Assembly (NCBI GenBank): GCA_025054615.1
Contig: JANWZO010000002.1
Location: 1 to 47,687, forward strand
Reading direction: 5' to 3'
DNA from: Kiritimatiellia bacterium
Lineage (GTDB): Bacteria > Verrucomicrobiota > Kiritimatiellia > CAIVKH01
DNA: 47,687 nt
Every line of letters begins with the position of its first letter. Within the stretch, counting starts at the first letter, position 1. Positions 1 to 8,897 of this stretch are shown here, one piece after another. The notes beneath the pieces are model-generated. The model worked only from the letters and a program-made list of their open reading frames with translations. It was not told where the DNA came from and ran no database searches. The position numbers and the translations under genes are program-made.

Positions 1-89
1 CCAGATCATTTTCATCCGCGGACTAGGTTAATCCTCTTCAGCTGGCGAAATTTTGCCGCCCACAGAGGGGTTATGAAATCGCCGTCCAC

Positions 90-310
90 GGAGGAACGCT
101 TTCCACGGCGTCCACAAATCCAATTCTGAACGCCAATGGTGGAGCGGCGTCCTCTAAGATTGGCGCGGGTGGAACCGAGTCCTCCAACAAGCTCTCTCTG
201 CGGAAGTTCGGCTTCCACGCCGACCGAAATTTGTGAAGTGGGCGCGATGTTGGCTCCCCTCGGTGGGGGCGGATTTAGAGTCCCTCAGCATAGCGCCTCT
301 CGCCCAAATA
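90..310 (-). repeat. Composite intergenic repeat, copy R1 (decayed)
   Basis: Read on the minus strand, this stretch aligns by eye along most of its length with 37074-37288. It holds GTGGAA/TTCCAC-loop hairpins: at 162-181 (imperfect stem), at 208-223 (TCGGC/GCCGA stem) and at 93-112 (stem with a bulged A). A 16-base piece, GCCGCCCACAGAGGGG, at 55-70 also occurs in R2 at 37112-37127, but here it lies outside and in the opposite orientation to the main match, which suggests rearrangement. I see no gene in the rest of 1-506. Confidence 0.75.
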
Positions 311-506
311 ACGCCAACCATGGTGAGTCGGCCTTCCGTGAGAAAGGCCGCTGCGGCTTTCTCGGAAGGCCGTGATCGCTGGTACTGTCTTGCGCGACCC
401 GTTTGCAGAACGATCCTGGTCGGCGGTCATCGCTATCGAAAGCGGCGCAGAGGGTCGGCGAGCTCGGAGAAATTGCGGATTGATGTAAATCCTCGCAGTT
501 GGCTCT

Positions 507-2060
507 ATGCCTCTCATGTCTCTTTCTGATTCGTTTCGACACCCTTGGCGAATGTGCATCGCGGTGGGTCGCGCCTACGACCTAATGCGCGCCGACTTGC
601 GTGAGCATCTCGCTGCGCTGCAGCGTGAGATGGGCTACAAATACTGCCGTTTTCATGCCGTCTTCCACGACGACATGAAGGTCGTCACTCGGCGGCCCGA
701 TGGTTCACTCCGCTTCCATTGGCATCATGTCGACAAGATTTACGACTTTCTTCTCTCGATCGAGCTCCGCCCGCTAGTCGAGCTCAATCCGATGCCCTCC
801 GCCCTCGCGTCCGGCTCCCGGACGATGTTCTACTACAAGATGAACGTCACACCACCGCGCGATTGGTCGGAATGGGGGCAACTGGTGGAATCGTTTGCGC
901 GCCACCTCATCGACCGATATGGAATTTGCGAGGTTCGCGAGTGGCTTTTTGAGGTCTGGAACGAGCCAAATCTCGAAGCCTTCTGGTCGGGATCCAAAGA
1001 GGATTACTTCCGATTGTACGAAGAATCGGCCCTGGCGCTGCACCGGGTGGATTCGGGGCTTCGCGTCGGTGGACCGGCTACATCCAAGGCGCGTTGGATT
1101 TCGGATCTGATCGAGTACTGTACGGCACGCAAAATCCCCCTGGATTTCGTGTCCACGCACCTCTACCCGCAAGACGAATTCGTTGAGTATCCCGACCGCT
1201 CATCCAGTCCCCATGCGGCAGGAGAATTTTTCATCGACATCGTCCGGGGTGTTCAACGGGAGGTGGCCGCATCCTCGCGGCCAGACCTGCCGATCTATTG
1301 GACGGAATGGAACACACAATCCGCCGCGGACGCCGCATCCGTGACGTGGGGCGACAACGTCTACGTCGATAACTTACACGCAGCCGCGCTCATTGTCCGA
1401 AATTGCCTGGCTCTTGATGATGCATGCGACGCCCTCACATGGTGGGTCGCGAGCGACATCTTCGAAGAAGGGCCGATCCCCTCTGCCCCATTTTCCTGCA
1501 CCTACGGCATGATGACCATCCACGGAATCCCGAAGGCATCGATGAATGCGTTCCGATTCCTGCGACGGCTTACCGGACGACGCGTGCTCTCCGGAATAGC
1601 TGGCGCGCCGCCGGGCGCAGGCGTAATGGCGGCCCTCGAGGGCGACACGCTACGGGTCATCGCCTGGCACGCCGTCCTCGATTTTTCGGCGCCCTTGCCG
1701 GAGCCTTGGACCGCGCGGATCGAATTGCCGCCCGAGTATGCCAGCGCGCGGTCAGCGACGCTGGAAGTCATTCGCGCCAAACAGGGGAGCGCCTATGAGG
1801 CGTGGATTGAGATGGGCAAACCGGAGAACCTTCTGCCAGCCGAGGAACGCTATCTGCGGCGGTGTGCGGAACCTTACACCGCGGCGGTGAATCCGGCCGC
1901 GGACGGCGGCGTGCTTCACGTGAAGCTCGCGCCTGGCGAAGTCGCCCTGTGGGAAATTCGGTCGCCTTCCCTTGCTGAAGAATCTGTTCAGCGGCGAGCC
2001 GACCTTGGCGAGTCATGGAAAGCGTGGGAGGCGGGAATGAGCGGCAAATCCCGTGTGTAA
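507..2060 (+). CDS. Glycoside hydrolase family 39-like (beta-xylosidase-type) protein
   Basis: The 517-residue product matches the GH39 pattern over its first 270 residues: a (beta/alpha)8 barrel opening with an RFH segment near residue 48, then PSALASG (98-103). The acid/base motif WNEPN has Glu at about 153, and the YWTEWN strand carries the probable nucleophile Glu at about 267. Residues after about 340 form the usual beta-sandwich. Family members retain configuration while hydrolysing beta-xylosides and related glycans; the substrate cannot be read here. No signal peptide is evident, so it may act on imported oligosaccharides. The start is uncertain: ATGs at 507 and 516 both lack a clear ribosome binding site. 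It stands alone, downstream of a repeat and convergent with the next gene. Confidence 0.88.
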   Translation: MPLMSLSDSFRHPWRMCIAVGRAYDLMRADLREHLAALQREMGYKYCRFHAVFHDDMKVVTRRPDGSLRFHWHHVDKIYDFLLSIELRPLVELNPMPSALASGSRTMFYYKMNVTPPRDWSEWGQLVESFARHLIDRYGICEVREWLFEVWNEPNLEAFWSGSKEDYFRLYEESALALHRVDSGLRVGGPATSKARWISDLIEYCTARKIPLDFVSTHLYPQDEFVEYPDRSSSPHAAGEFFIDIVRGVQREVAASSRPDLPIYWTEWNTQSAADAASVTWGDNVYVDNLHAAALIVRNCLALDDACDALTWWVASDIFEEGPIPSAPFSCTYGMMTIHGIPKASMNAFRFLRRLTGRRVLSGIAGAPPGAGVMAALEGDTLRVIAWHAVLDFSAPLPEPWTARIELPPEYASARSATLEVIRAKQGSAYEAWIEMGKPENLLPAEERYLRRCAEPYTAAVNPAADGGVLHVKLAPGEVALWEIRSPSLAEESVQRRADLGESWKAWEAGMSGKSRV

Positions 2061-2114
2061 ATTCAATCGGATGACATCTCGATCGCTGCGGCGAAGGACC
2101 AGCCCGCCAGGGCA

Positions 2115-2594
2115 TCACCAGATGCCCGGAATCATACGCTTCGTGCAGCGGGCGTAGTCCCGGTATGCCGGGAATCGGGCTTCGAGGGAGCGTTCTTCGA
2201 TGCGTATCTTCGCCAGAAGAACGAACCCCAGAGAGATAATCATAGCGAGTCGAAGCCATGAGGGATCGGTGAGCCATGCGCCGGCGCAGAGCAGAAGGAG
2301 AGCCGCATACATCGGATGGCGAATCCAGCGATAGGGACCTGACGTAATCAGCCTCGCGTTCGGATGCACATCCGGAAGCACGCGAATGACCGATTGCCGC
2401 ATTTCGGCAAGGGCCCATCCGCCCAGCAGCGCGCCACAAACTGCGAACACCCAAGCCAGCGGACCTGGCGGCCAATGGCACGTTGCGAATATCGCCGCGG
2501 CGAGGACCCCTTGCGCCACCACCACGAAGCATGCGGAGAGCGGGGCGGTTCTGGATACCGATTGTGGGCTGATTTCAGATCGGTTCCCTCGCAT
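2115..2594 (-). CDS. Isoprenylcysteine carboxyl methyltransferase (ICMT/PEMT)-family membrane protein
   Basis: This 159-residue integral membrane protein has hydrophobic segments near residues 20-62 and 92-125. Its C-terminal half carries the family signature: GPYRWIRHPMYAALLL, then a glutamate pair in KIRIEERSLE and the terminal AYRDYARCTKRMIPGIW-like tail. In this superfamily that region binds S-adenosylmethionine at the membrane face. Bacterial members are mostly uncharacterised and the methyl acceptor is unknown. The gene lies 27 nt downstream of tyrS on the same strand and may be cotranscribed. Its stop codon overlaps a perfect 7-bp hairpin (2110-2127) that lies between it and the convergent GH39 gene. 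Confidence 0.8.
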   Translation of the reverse strand: MRGNRSEISPQSVSRTAPLSACFVVVAQGVLAAAIFATCHWPPGPLAWVFAVCGALLGGWALAEMRQSVIRVLPDVHPNARLITSGPYRWIRHPMYAALLLLCAGAWLTDPSWLRLAMIISLGFVLLAKIRIEERSLEARFPAYRDYARCTKRMIPGIW

Positions 2595-2621
2595 CCCTTT
2601 TTCAAACTCGATCGACCGGGC

Positions 2622-3782
2622 CTATGCGATTTTCGCAAAGCCGCGTTTTCCCGATCGGATGACCATGCCCGGGCGAATGGTAACAACCATGCGGGGGTCG
2701 GAGATGCGTTGGTCGTCGATGCGGACCGCGCCCTGCTCCACGAGACGGCGCGCCTCGCTGTTACTCGAGGCCAGCCCGCAGCGCACCAACAGTTGCGCAA
2801 TGCCCAGTTCGCGCTCCGCGATTCGAAATTCTGGGACTTCATTCGGCAATTCGCTTTGTGAGAACACGCGCGCGAATTCGGCTGAAGCTTCGGCAGCGGC
2901 CTCGGGACCATAAAATCTCGCGACGATCGCTTGGGCGAGGCGGTCTTTGGCCTCTCTCGGATGCAGGGCCCGAGCTGCTGCCAGCTCGTCGGGCGTTGCG
3001 CAGAGGACCAGCTCATAATAGCGCCACATCAGCTCGTCGCTGATCGACATGACCTTGCCGAACATCTCTTTCGGCGGGTCCGTGACGCCGATGTAGTTGC
3101 CCAGGCTCTTGCTCATTTTTTGTACACCATCCAACCCTTCGAGCAGGGGCAGCGTCATCACCACCTGGGGGGGCTGACCGAACTCCTTCTGAAGTTCGCG
3201 ACCCAGAAGCAGGTTGAACAGTTGGTCCGTGCCGCCGAGTTCGAGGTCGGCGCGTACCACAACCGAGTCATAGGCCTGGATGAGGGGGTAGATGAATTCG
3301 ACAAGCGAAATCGGCGCGTTTTCGGCATGGCGGCGGGCAAAATCGTCCCGCGCAAGCATCTGGGCCACCGTCACCCGGGCAGCGAGCCGGACCACGTCTT
3401 CAAACCTCATCGGGGCAAGCCATTCGGAATTGAAGCGAATTTCCGTGCGCGCCGGGTCGAGGATTCTGAACACCTGCCGCTGGTACGTCTCGGCGTTCGC
3501 GAGCACCTGTTCGCGAGTCAGTGGCTTTCGCGTTTGAGAGCGGCCCGAAGGGTCGCCGATCATTGCCGTGAAATCCCCGATGATGAACACCACGGTGTGT
3601 CCCGCCTCCTGAAATTCGCGAAGCTTGTTGAGCCCGACCACGTGGCCCAGATGGAGGTCCGGCGCCGAAGGGTCCGCGCCGTATTTGATTCGGAGGGGCC
3701 GAGCTTCGCGCAGCCGGGATGCGAATTCATCCCGGGATATCAGGTCGACACATCGGGAAGCGAGGTGGTCGAGGTCCTTCAT
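2622..3782 (-). CDS. tyrS: Tyrosyl-tRNA synthetase
   Basis: This class I aminoacyl-tRNA synthetase charges tRNA-Tyr. From the ATG at 3782 it has 386 residues. The HIGH-type motif is HLGH (residues 44-47), the tyrosine pocket includes IQAYDSVVVRADLELGGTDQ, and the KMSKS loop is at 222-226. A C-terminal S4 RNA-binding domain (about 325-385) includes SNSEARRLVEQGAV. KMSKS together with the spacing marks the TyrZ-like (type 2) branch. An in-frame GTG at 3800 would add six residues; neither start has a good Shine-Dalgarno, so the start is provisional. The upstream neighbour on the same strand is rpsA, 161 nt away. Confidence 0.97.
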   Translation of the reverse strand: MKDLDHLASRCVDLISRDEFASRLREARPLRIKYGADPSAPDLHLGHVVGLNKLREFQEAGHTVVFIIGDFTAMIGDPSGRSQTRKPLTREQVLANAETYQRQVFRILDPARTEIRFNSEWLAPMRFEDVVRLAARVTVAQMLARDDFARRHAENAPISLVEFIYPLIQAYDSVVVRADLELGGTDQLFNLLLGRELQKEFGQPPQVVMTLPLLEGLDGVQKMSKSLGNYIGVTDPPKEMFGKVMSISDELMWRYYELVLCATPDELAAARALHPREAKDRLAQAIVARFYGPEAAAEASAEFARVFSQSELPNEVPEFRIAERELGIAQLLVRCGLASSNSEARRLVEQGAVRIDDQRISDPRMVVTIRPGMVIRSGKRGFAKIA

Positions 3783-3902
3783 ATCGGCAGAACATTTCAC
3801 AGACGGACCCGACGGGCAATAATCTGATCGAAGACGAAATCCACTACGGACCGCAGCATTGTATCACCGGAGGGTGAGCGTGGCGGTCCGCGCTGCGCCG
3901 GA

Positions 3903-3927
3903 CGCGCCAGCAGGAAAAGCCGGCGCG
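3903..3927 (-). terminator. GC-rich hairpin 3' of rpsA
   Basis: A 9-bp stem with one G-T wobble (CGCGCCGGC against GCTGGCGCG on the minus strand) and a 7-nt loop lies 16 nt past the rpsA stop. No T-run follows, so it may be a 3'-end stabiliser or Rho-assisted terminator rather than an intrinsic one. Confidence 0.4.
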
Positions 3928-3943
3928 CCGCGGCGTTCTGCGG

Positions 3944-5680
3944 TCAATTCTCCTTTTTCTTTTGGCCCGGATGCCACTCTTCTGTCTGCGCGGCTGCGCC
4001 AAAGGCCTCGTCGAATGCGCCTGCAAGGTCGACAAGATCCTCACCGGGCCGGAGCCCCTCTAGCATTGAATCGTCGACCACAAACTGCTCATCGGGCAGT
4101 TTGGCTGCCTTGATGCTGAGGCCGATACGACGTTCCACCGGGTCGATTTTGATGACGCGGGCCTCCACTTCCTGGCCGGGTTGAAGCGCATCTTTCACCC
4201 GCTGTACACGCTCCTCGCTGATCTGGCTGATGTGAACGAGGCCATCGATGCCCTCTTCGATCTCGACGAAGGCACCGAACGAGGCGAGTTTAGAAACCTT
4301 GCCGCGGACGCGCTGGCCGACCTTGTAGCGCTGCGAGATCCCCGTCCACGGATCCGGTTGCGCCTGCTTGAGACCCAGTCCGATCCGCTGGTTCGCGGCG
4401 TCGACCTCCAGCACCACCGCCTCCACCTCATCGCCCTTTTTGAGGATTTCCGACGGGTGATTGATCTTGCGTGTCCACGACATGTCGGTCACGTGGATCA
4501 TCCCGTCTATTCCGGGCTCGAGCTCCACGAAGGCGCCATATGACGTGAAGTTCCGAACCACGCCTTTGACACGGGAACCGATTGGATAACGCTCGTGCGC
4601 CCGTGTCCACGGATTTTCCTCCGTCTGGCGGATGCCGAGCGAAATCTTCTGTTCGTCGCGATTCACATTGAGGACGACGGCCTCCACTTCCTGACCCACC
4701 GAGAGGACGTCCGAGGCTTTGGTGACGCGTTTGGTCCACGAAATTTCGGAAACGTGCACCATGCCCTCGACGCCCTCCTCCAGCTCGACAAATGCGCCGT
4801 AGGGCACCAAATTGACCACCTTGCCGCGGACGCGGGTGCCGACGGGATATTTCGCCTCGATGTCTTCCCAAGGGTTGCGAGTAATCTGCTTGAGTCCGAG
4901 CGAAATCCGCTCTTTCTCGCGGTCGACATCCAGGACCATCACATCGAGTTCCTGGCCCACCTGGACCACTTCCGACGGGTGATTGACGCGACCCCAGCTC
5001 AGGTCGGTAATGTGCAACAGACCGTCGAGGCCGTTCAGGTCGATGAACGCCCCAAATTCGGTAATGTTCTTGACGACGCCGCGGCGGACCTGGCCGATCT
5101 GAATTTCGTCCAGCAGCGTCTTCTTCGCCTCCCGGCGACGTTCCTCGAGCAATTCGCGGCGCGAAACCACGATGTTGCGGCGATCGCGGTTGATTTTCGT
5201 GATTTTGAATTCAAAGTCCCGGCCGATGAGATCATCCGGATTCTTGACCGGCGTCAGATCTAGTTGCGACCCGGGCAGGAAGGCGTCCACGCCGACATCG
5301 ACCATGTATCCGCCCTTGATGCGGCTTTTGACCACGCCCCGGATGGTCGAACCTTCCATGTAGTTGGTGAGCACCCGATCCCAGTTGCGCTGGTTCTCGG
5401 CCTTCCGTTTGCTGAGGACAACCTTGCCCTCCTCGTCTTCAAGTTTTTCGAGCAAAACTTCAATCGCGTCCCCGGGTTTGAGTTCGTCGGGCGACCGGAA
5501 CTCGGTAATCGGAAGCGTCCCTTCGGATTTGTAGCCGATGTCAACAATGACCTCGTCCGGTCGCACGTCCACGACGCGCCCGGTCACGATGGCGCCCTCG
5601 CTGAAATTCCGGAGGGTTTCCTCGTATTTCGCAGCCATGTCGTCACGGCTGCCGGGGTTCGGTTTCGTCTTTTTTGCCAC
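3944..5680 (-). CDS. rpsA: 30S ribosomal protein S1
   Basis: S1 binds mRNA on the 30S subunit and is needed for initiation on weak or structured leaders. The 578-residue product carries six consecutive S1 (OB-fold) repeats, each with a G-x-V-x-x-V / GAFV(E/D) pattern; repeats 3-6 are the most regular. I place the start at the GTG at 5678-5680, because AGGAGAG (5686-5692) lies at ideal distance and the first residues are the lysine-rich VAKKTKPNP. The same frame stays open to an ATG at 5794, but that extension overlaps the divergent histidine-kinase leader and looks non-coding. The C-terminal tail is acidic and ends in GQKKKEN. Spacing to tyrS is wide, so a separate transcription unit is likely. 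Confidence 0.96.
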   Translation of the reverse strand: MAKKTKPNPGSRDDMAAKYEETLRNFSEGAIVTGRVVDVRPDEVIVDIGYKSEGTLPITEFRSPDELKPGDAIEVLLEKLEDEEGKVVLSKRKAENQRNWDRVLTNYMEGSTIRGVVKSRIKGGYMVDVGVDAFLPGSQLDLTPVKNPDDLIGRDFEFKITKINRDRRNIVVSRRELLEERRREAKKTLLDEIQIGQVRRGVVKNITEFGAFIDLNGLDGLLHITDLSWGRVNHPSEVVQVGQELDVMVLDVDREKERISLGLKQITRNPWEDIEAKYPVGTRVRGKVVNLVPYGAFVELEEGVEGMVHVSEISWTKRVTKASDVLSVGQEVEAVVLNVNRDEQKISLGIRQTEENPWTRAHERYPIGSRVKGVVRNFTSYGAFVELEPGIDGMIHVTDMSWTRKINHPSEILKKGDEVEAVVLEVDAANQRIGLGLKQAQPDPWTGISQRYKVGQRVRGKVSKLASFGAFVEIEEGIDGLVHISQISEERVQRVKDALQPGQEVEARVIKIDPVERRIGLSIKAAKLPDEQFVVDDSMLEGLRPGEDLVDLAGAFDEAFGAAAQTEEWHPGQKKKEN

Positions 5681-5872
5681 GAATTCTCTCCTAGTTAGTT
5701 GCGCGCGCCCTCCACGCGGAGCGACGCGTTTTTCACCGGACGCGCAACGGGCGCGGTTCCCGGCGAAAAGCCAGCAAATTACAAAGTGCGGCATGCCAAG
5801 TGCAAGTGGAATGCGTCGGGTTTGCCGGAACGCCGGCAGGGATCTCGCTCGACAGCATCGGGGGGTGTCGGC

Positions 5873-7543
5873 ATGGTGTCGCCCATGGGTTCCTCGTCCA
5901 GATCCGCCCCTTCGCGCACCCTCTGGGCGCTCGTCGCACTGACGACCCTCGCCGGGCTCGGGCTGACTTTTTGGGCGTCGCGCGAGAGCACCGAGCGCGA
6001 GCAGGCCCGACTGGAGGCGGAATTCCAGCTCGAGGTCCGGACCCTTGTTCGTGCCCTGGAGCGCGAGATCGGTTTGTTTGTCAGCGTGCTCGCCTCGCTC
6101 GGCGAACTACATACCCTGTCCGAGGCCGTCAGCGACGAGGCCTTTGCGGAATTCGTCGGGAAAGGACTCCTCCACCAAAAATCCGTATTGGGCGCGTTCG
6201 GCTTCGCGCAACGCATCCCCCGCGAGTTGCGCGCGGCTGCGGAATATCGCGGCGAGGACTCCGCACCGCTGCCATTCACTGAATGGACGCCGAACGGCAT
6301 CCGGCCCGCGGGCGACCGTTCTGAGTATTTTCCGCTTACCTACCAGGCGCCGGAACTTGGGCTGGGTCTCCCCTTGGGTTTCGACATGGCGTCGCTGCCC
6401 GGACAGTCCGCCGCCTTGGAGCGAATCCGTTCCGGCGGGGGCTCGGCGCTTGGGGCGCTTGCCCCCTCGTTCCAGCCCGGCCAGCCGGCCGGATTTTTCG
6501 TGCTGGCGCCCATTCGTGCGGAGGGCGAGCTTCGCGGCTTTACGGTGGCCGCTCTGTGGCCCCAGGCGGTTCTCGAGCGGGCCCTTCAGCAGGCGGGCAT
6601 CCGCCAGATGCAGATCACCTTTTTCGACCCCCAGTTTGGTGTCCCGCCGCGCTCGCCCGAGGCGCGATGGATTGCAGAATTGCCGGTGGCCGTGGCCGAC
6701 CAGGAGTGGATGCTTCGCTGCGAGGTCGGCGAAGACTACCGCACCCTCCGGGGCGCCGGCTCCGCAACGCTCATCGCCGCGGCCGGGACGGTCATTACGG
6801 TTCTTCTCGCCGCTGCGCTGGGCATCCTGGCGGAGCGCGCGCGCGCCATCGAGCGGACCGTCTCCGAACGCACGCGGGAATTGCTCGAGGCCAACCGGCT
6901 CCTGGCCGCCGAGATGGACGAGCGCGCGCGGCTGCAGGAAGCCCTGCAGACGGCGACTCTCCGTGAGCAACAGCGGATCGGGCAGGACCTCCACGACTCG
7001 CTCGGCCAAAAATTGACGGGCGCCGTATTTCTCGCGCGGGCGGTGGGCGCTGCAGGCGAGGCCGAGCGCGCCGAGTTGCTTGAGAAGCTCATTGATCTGC
7101 TGAAGGAGTCCATCGCCCAGGTGCGCCGGATGGCACGCGGCCTGGCCCCGCTCGAAGTCGGCGAGGAGGGCCTTGCGCCGGCCCTGCGGCGGCTTGCCGA
7201 GGAGACGTGCGAGGTCTTCAATATTGCATGTTCTTTTGACGATCGCGGCGCACCGCCGGGCCTGAGCCGCGAGGCGGCGATCCACCTCTATCACATTGCC
7301 CAGGAAGCCGTGAGCAATGCGGTCAAGCACGGCGGCGCAACGGATGTACGGATCGATCTGACGGAACAAGCGCTTCGCATCGAGGACAATGGCCGCGGAT
7401 TCGACCCGGCCGCGCAATCGGACGGAGCAGGGTTGCGGATCATGCGGCATCGCGCCGCCCGGGCCGGCGGCCGCTTCGAGATCCGCTCCGAGCCGGGCAG
7501 GACCATCGTCCGTGTAGAGTTCCGCGCACCGCCTGGCCATTGA
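5873..7543 (+). CDS. Membrane sensor histidine kinase, CHASE domain plus HisKA_3/HATPase
   Basis: From the ATG at 5873 (GGGGGGTG seven bases upstream) the product has 556 residues. Two membrane segments (about 17-34 and 297-320) bracket a periplasmic CHASE-type sensor with a typical WTPNGIRPAGDRSEYFPLTY-like core. A short coiled coil leads to a NarL-type dimerisation domain with the phospho-accepting His in DLHDSLGQ (about 374). The ATPase has its N-box in EAVSNAVKHGG (about 482) and G1 in EDNGRGFDP (about 505). HisKA_3 kinases normally pair with LuxR-type response regulators, but none is present in the window, so it is an orphan here. The ligand is unknown. The gene is divergent from rpsA. 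Confidence 0.9.
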   Translation: MVSPMGSSSRSAPSRTLWALVALTTLAGLGLTFWASRESTEREQARLEAEFQLEVRTLVRALEREIGLFVSVLASLGELHTLSEAVSDEAFAEFVGKGLLHQKSVLGAFGFAQRIPRELRAAAEYRGEDSAPLPFTEWTPNGIRPAGDRSEYFPLTYQAPELGLGLPLGFDMASLPGQSAALERIRSGGGSALGALAPSFQPGQPAGFFVLAPIRAEGELRGFTVAALWPQAVLERALQQAGIRQMQITFFDPQFGVPPRSPEARWIAELPVAVADQEWMLRCEVGEDYRTLRGAGSATLIAAAGTVITVLLAAALGILAERARAIERTVSERTRELLEANRLLAAEMDERARLQEALQTATLREQQRIGQDLHDSLGQKLTGAVFLARAVGAAGEAERAELLEKLIDLLKESIAQVRRMARGLAPLEVGEEGLAPALRRLAEETCEVFNIACSFDDRGAPPGLSREAAIHLYHIAQEAVSNAVKHGGATDVRIDLTEQALRIEDNGRGFDPAAQSDGAGLRIMRHRAARAGGRFEIRSEPGRTIVRVEFRAPPGH

Positions 7544-7604
7544 TCCTCCTCCAGCCTGTAAGGCATTTGGTCCTAAGTTCGACTAATCTCGCGGAAGGAG
7601 ATTT

Positions 7605-7997
7605 ATGAAAACAGTAGCCAATGTGGCCGGTGCCCTCTTGGGTTTCATCTTCGTGGTATTTGGGCTCAACTATTTCCTGCGCTTCATCCCGATCCCTCCG
7701 CCTCCGGAGGGATCGCCCGCCGCCATGTTCATGGGCGCCCTCTACAGCAGCGGGTTTCTTGCGTTCGTGAAGATTCTCGAAATTGCCGGGGGCATTCTGG
7801 TTGCCTTTCCGAGAACGCGCCCGATCGGTTTGCTTCTGCTCACACCGATCATCGTAAATATAGTCGCCTATCACATTTTCATCGCGCGGGGCGGTCTCTT
7901 CGAACCCCCCGTCGTGCTGTCCACCGTCGCTGCTGCGTTTTTGATATGGGTTCACCGTCGCGGTGTCGCTGCCCTGATTGCCGACCGGGCCGCCTGA
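7605..7997 (+). CDS. DoxX-like small membrane protein
   Basis: A 130-residue protein with about four hydrophobic segments (7-27, 47-68, 76-92, 100-117) and a proline-rich loop at about 29-36. The layout is that of DoxX/DoxD-like membrane proteins, whose roles are poorly defined; some are linked to redox homeostasis. The start is well supported by GGAAGGAGA seven bases upstream. The FMN reductase gene follows after 25 nt, so the two probably form an operon, and a shared redox function is plausible but unproven. Confidence 0.7.
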   Translation: MKTVANVAGALLGFIFVVFGLNYFLRFIPIPPPPEGSPAAMFMGALYSSGFLAFVKILEIAGGILVAFPRTRPIGLLLLTPIIVNIVAYHIFIARGGLFEPPVVLSTVAAAFLIWVHRRGVAALIADRAA

Positions 7998-8022
7998 CCG
8001 GGAGAAGATTGGAGAGCAGACC

Positions 8023-8607
8023 ATGCCGACCCCAATTCAACTTGTTGCGTTCAGCGGATCAATCCGCGCTGACTCGTTGAACCATAAACTGGCGCTCAGA
8101 ATGGCGGAGGGCGCCCGGGAGGCGGGCGCATCGGTCAATGTGATCCGTCTGCGCGATTATCCGCTTCCGCTCTACGACGCAGACATTCAGGCTGCATCCG
8201 GTCTGCCGCCGGAGGCTCGCCGATTGAAAGCGATCTTTCGAGAGAGCCACGGGTTCATCATCGCGTCGCCGGAATACAACGGCAGCTTTTCCGGCGTGTT
8301 GAAAAACATGATCGACTGGGTCTCGCGCGCCGATGCACCCGGCGAGCCGTCGAACGCCGTGTTTGCCGGGAAGCTAGCCGTGATCGGATCCGCATCTCCC
8401 GGAGCTTTCGGAGGCGTACGCGGGTTGATTTCATTGCGCATGTTGCTTGCGGGTCTTGGCCTGACGGTCTTGCCGGACCAGGTTATCGTGCCAAACGCAG
8501 GATACGCCTTTGCTCCAGATGGCCGACTAGCGGAAGAAGCGCTTGACGTTCGCGCCCGATCGCTAGGCGCCTCGCTGGCGCGAGCGGTCGCCCGGTGGAG
8601 CCCCTGA
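8023..8607 (+). CDS. NADPH-dependent FMN reductase family protein
   Basis: This 194-residue flavodoxin-fold protein opens with the FMN phosphate-binding loop FSGSIRADSLNHKL (residues 9-22) and has the central SPEYNGSFSGVLKNMIDW signature (about 86-103), diagnostic of the NADPH-dependent FMN reductase / quinone reductase family. It transfers hydride from NAD(P)H to flavin or small electrophiles in the cytoplasm. The start ATG is preceded by GGAGAG at suitable distance; the frame extends upstream to 7978, but that part overlaps the DoxX-like gene and carries no motif. Confidence 0.9.
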   Translation: MPTPIQLVAFSGSIRADSLNHKLALRMAEGAREAGASVNVIRLRDYPLPLYDADIQAASGLPPEARRLKAIFRESHGFIIASPEYNGSFSGVLKNMIDWVSRADAPGEPSNAVFAGKLAVIGSASPGAFGGVRGLISLRMLLAGLGLTVLPDQVIVPNAGYAFAPDGRLAEEALDVRARSLGASLARAVARWSP

Positions 8608-8755
8608 ATCGCGGATGCGCTCCGCGCTTCAAATGTAGTCCGGTAGCCGATATCCCGTGGCCTGACGAAGACGTACAGCACCTCTGCCCGCTGGTTCCCA
8701 GCGCTAGATGCCGTACGCGCCTTTGCACCGCACATCCCGCGCCTATTGACATTTT

Positions 8756-8825
8756 GTCCATTGGCTGGAAATTCCATATCATGGAAGTCTCAAAAAAATT
8801 TTTTGCATACGATGGAAAAAATTTG
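8756..8825 (+). repeat. TTCCAT palindrome array, copy A
   Basis: Three TTCCATnnnATGGAA-type palindromes start at 8756 (GTCCAT-TGG-CTGGAA), 8772 (perfect, centre ATC) and 8803 (one mismatch, centre ACG). The steps are 16 and 31 bp. The variable slot holds a run of A followed by a run of T. The array occupies the gap between the FMN reductase and sdhA. The rest of 8608-8897 holds no gene that I can support. Related arrays are at 39702-39768 and 45855-45925. Confidence 0.85.
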
Positions 8826-8897
8826 GGATAGAAGGCGTAGCGCGCAGGGCGGATCGCAGTGAGGTTGTCCGCCGCCCCGCCCTCCGCGGAGCGAGCC

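Noticed and set aside
2110-2127. GGGCATC-ACCA-GATGCCC as a bidirectional terminator between the GH39 and ICMT-like genes
   Set aside because: The stem is perfect but overlaps the stop codon of the minus-strand gene and has no T-run on either side.
2931-3827. 298-codon plus-strand frame opposite tyrS
   Set aside because: It is the antisense shadow of a gene with clear catalytic motifs; no motif of its own.
6107-7540. 477-codon minus-strand frame opposite the histidine kinase
   Set aside because: Long antisense frames are expected at high GC; it resembles no family, and the plus strand encodes an intact kinase.
8746-8786. TTGACA next to palindrome array A as a promoter for sdhA
   Set aside because: No acceptable -10 box at 15-19 nt; the hexamer may be chance.
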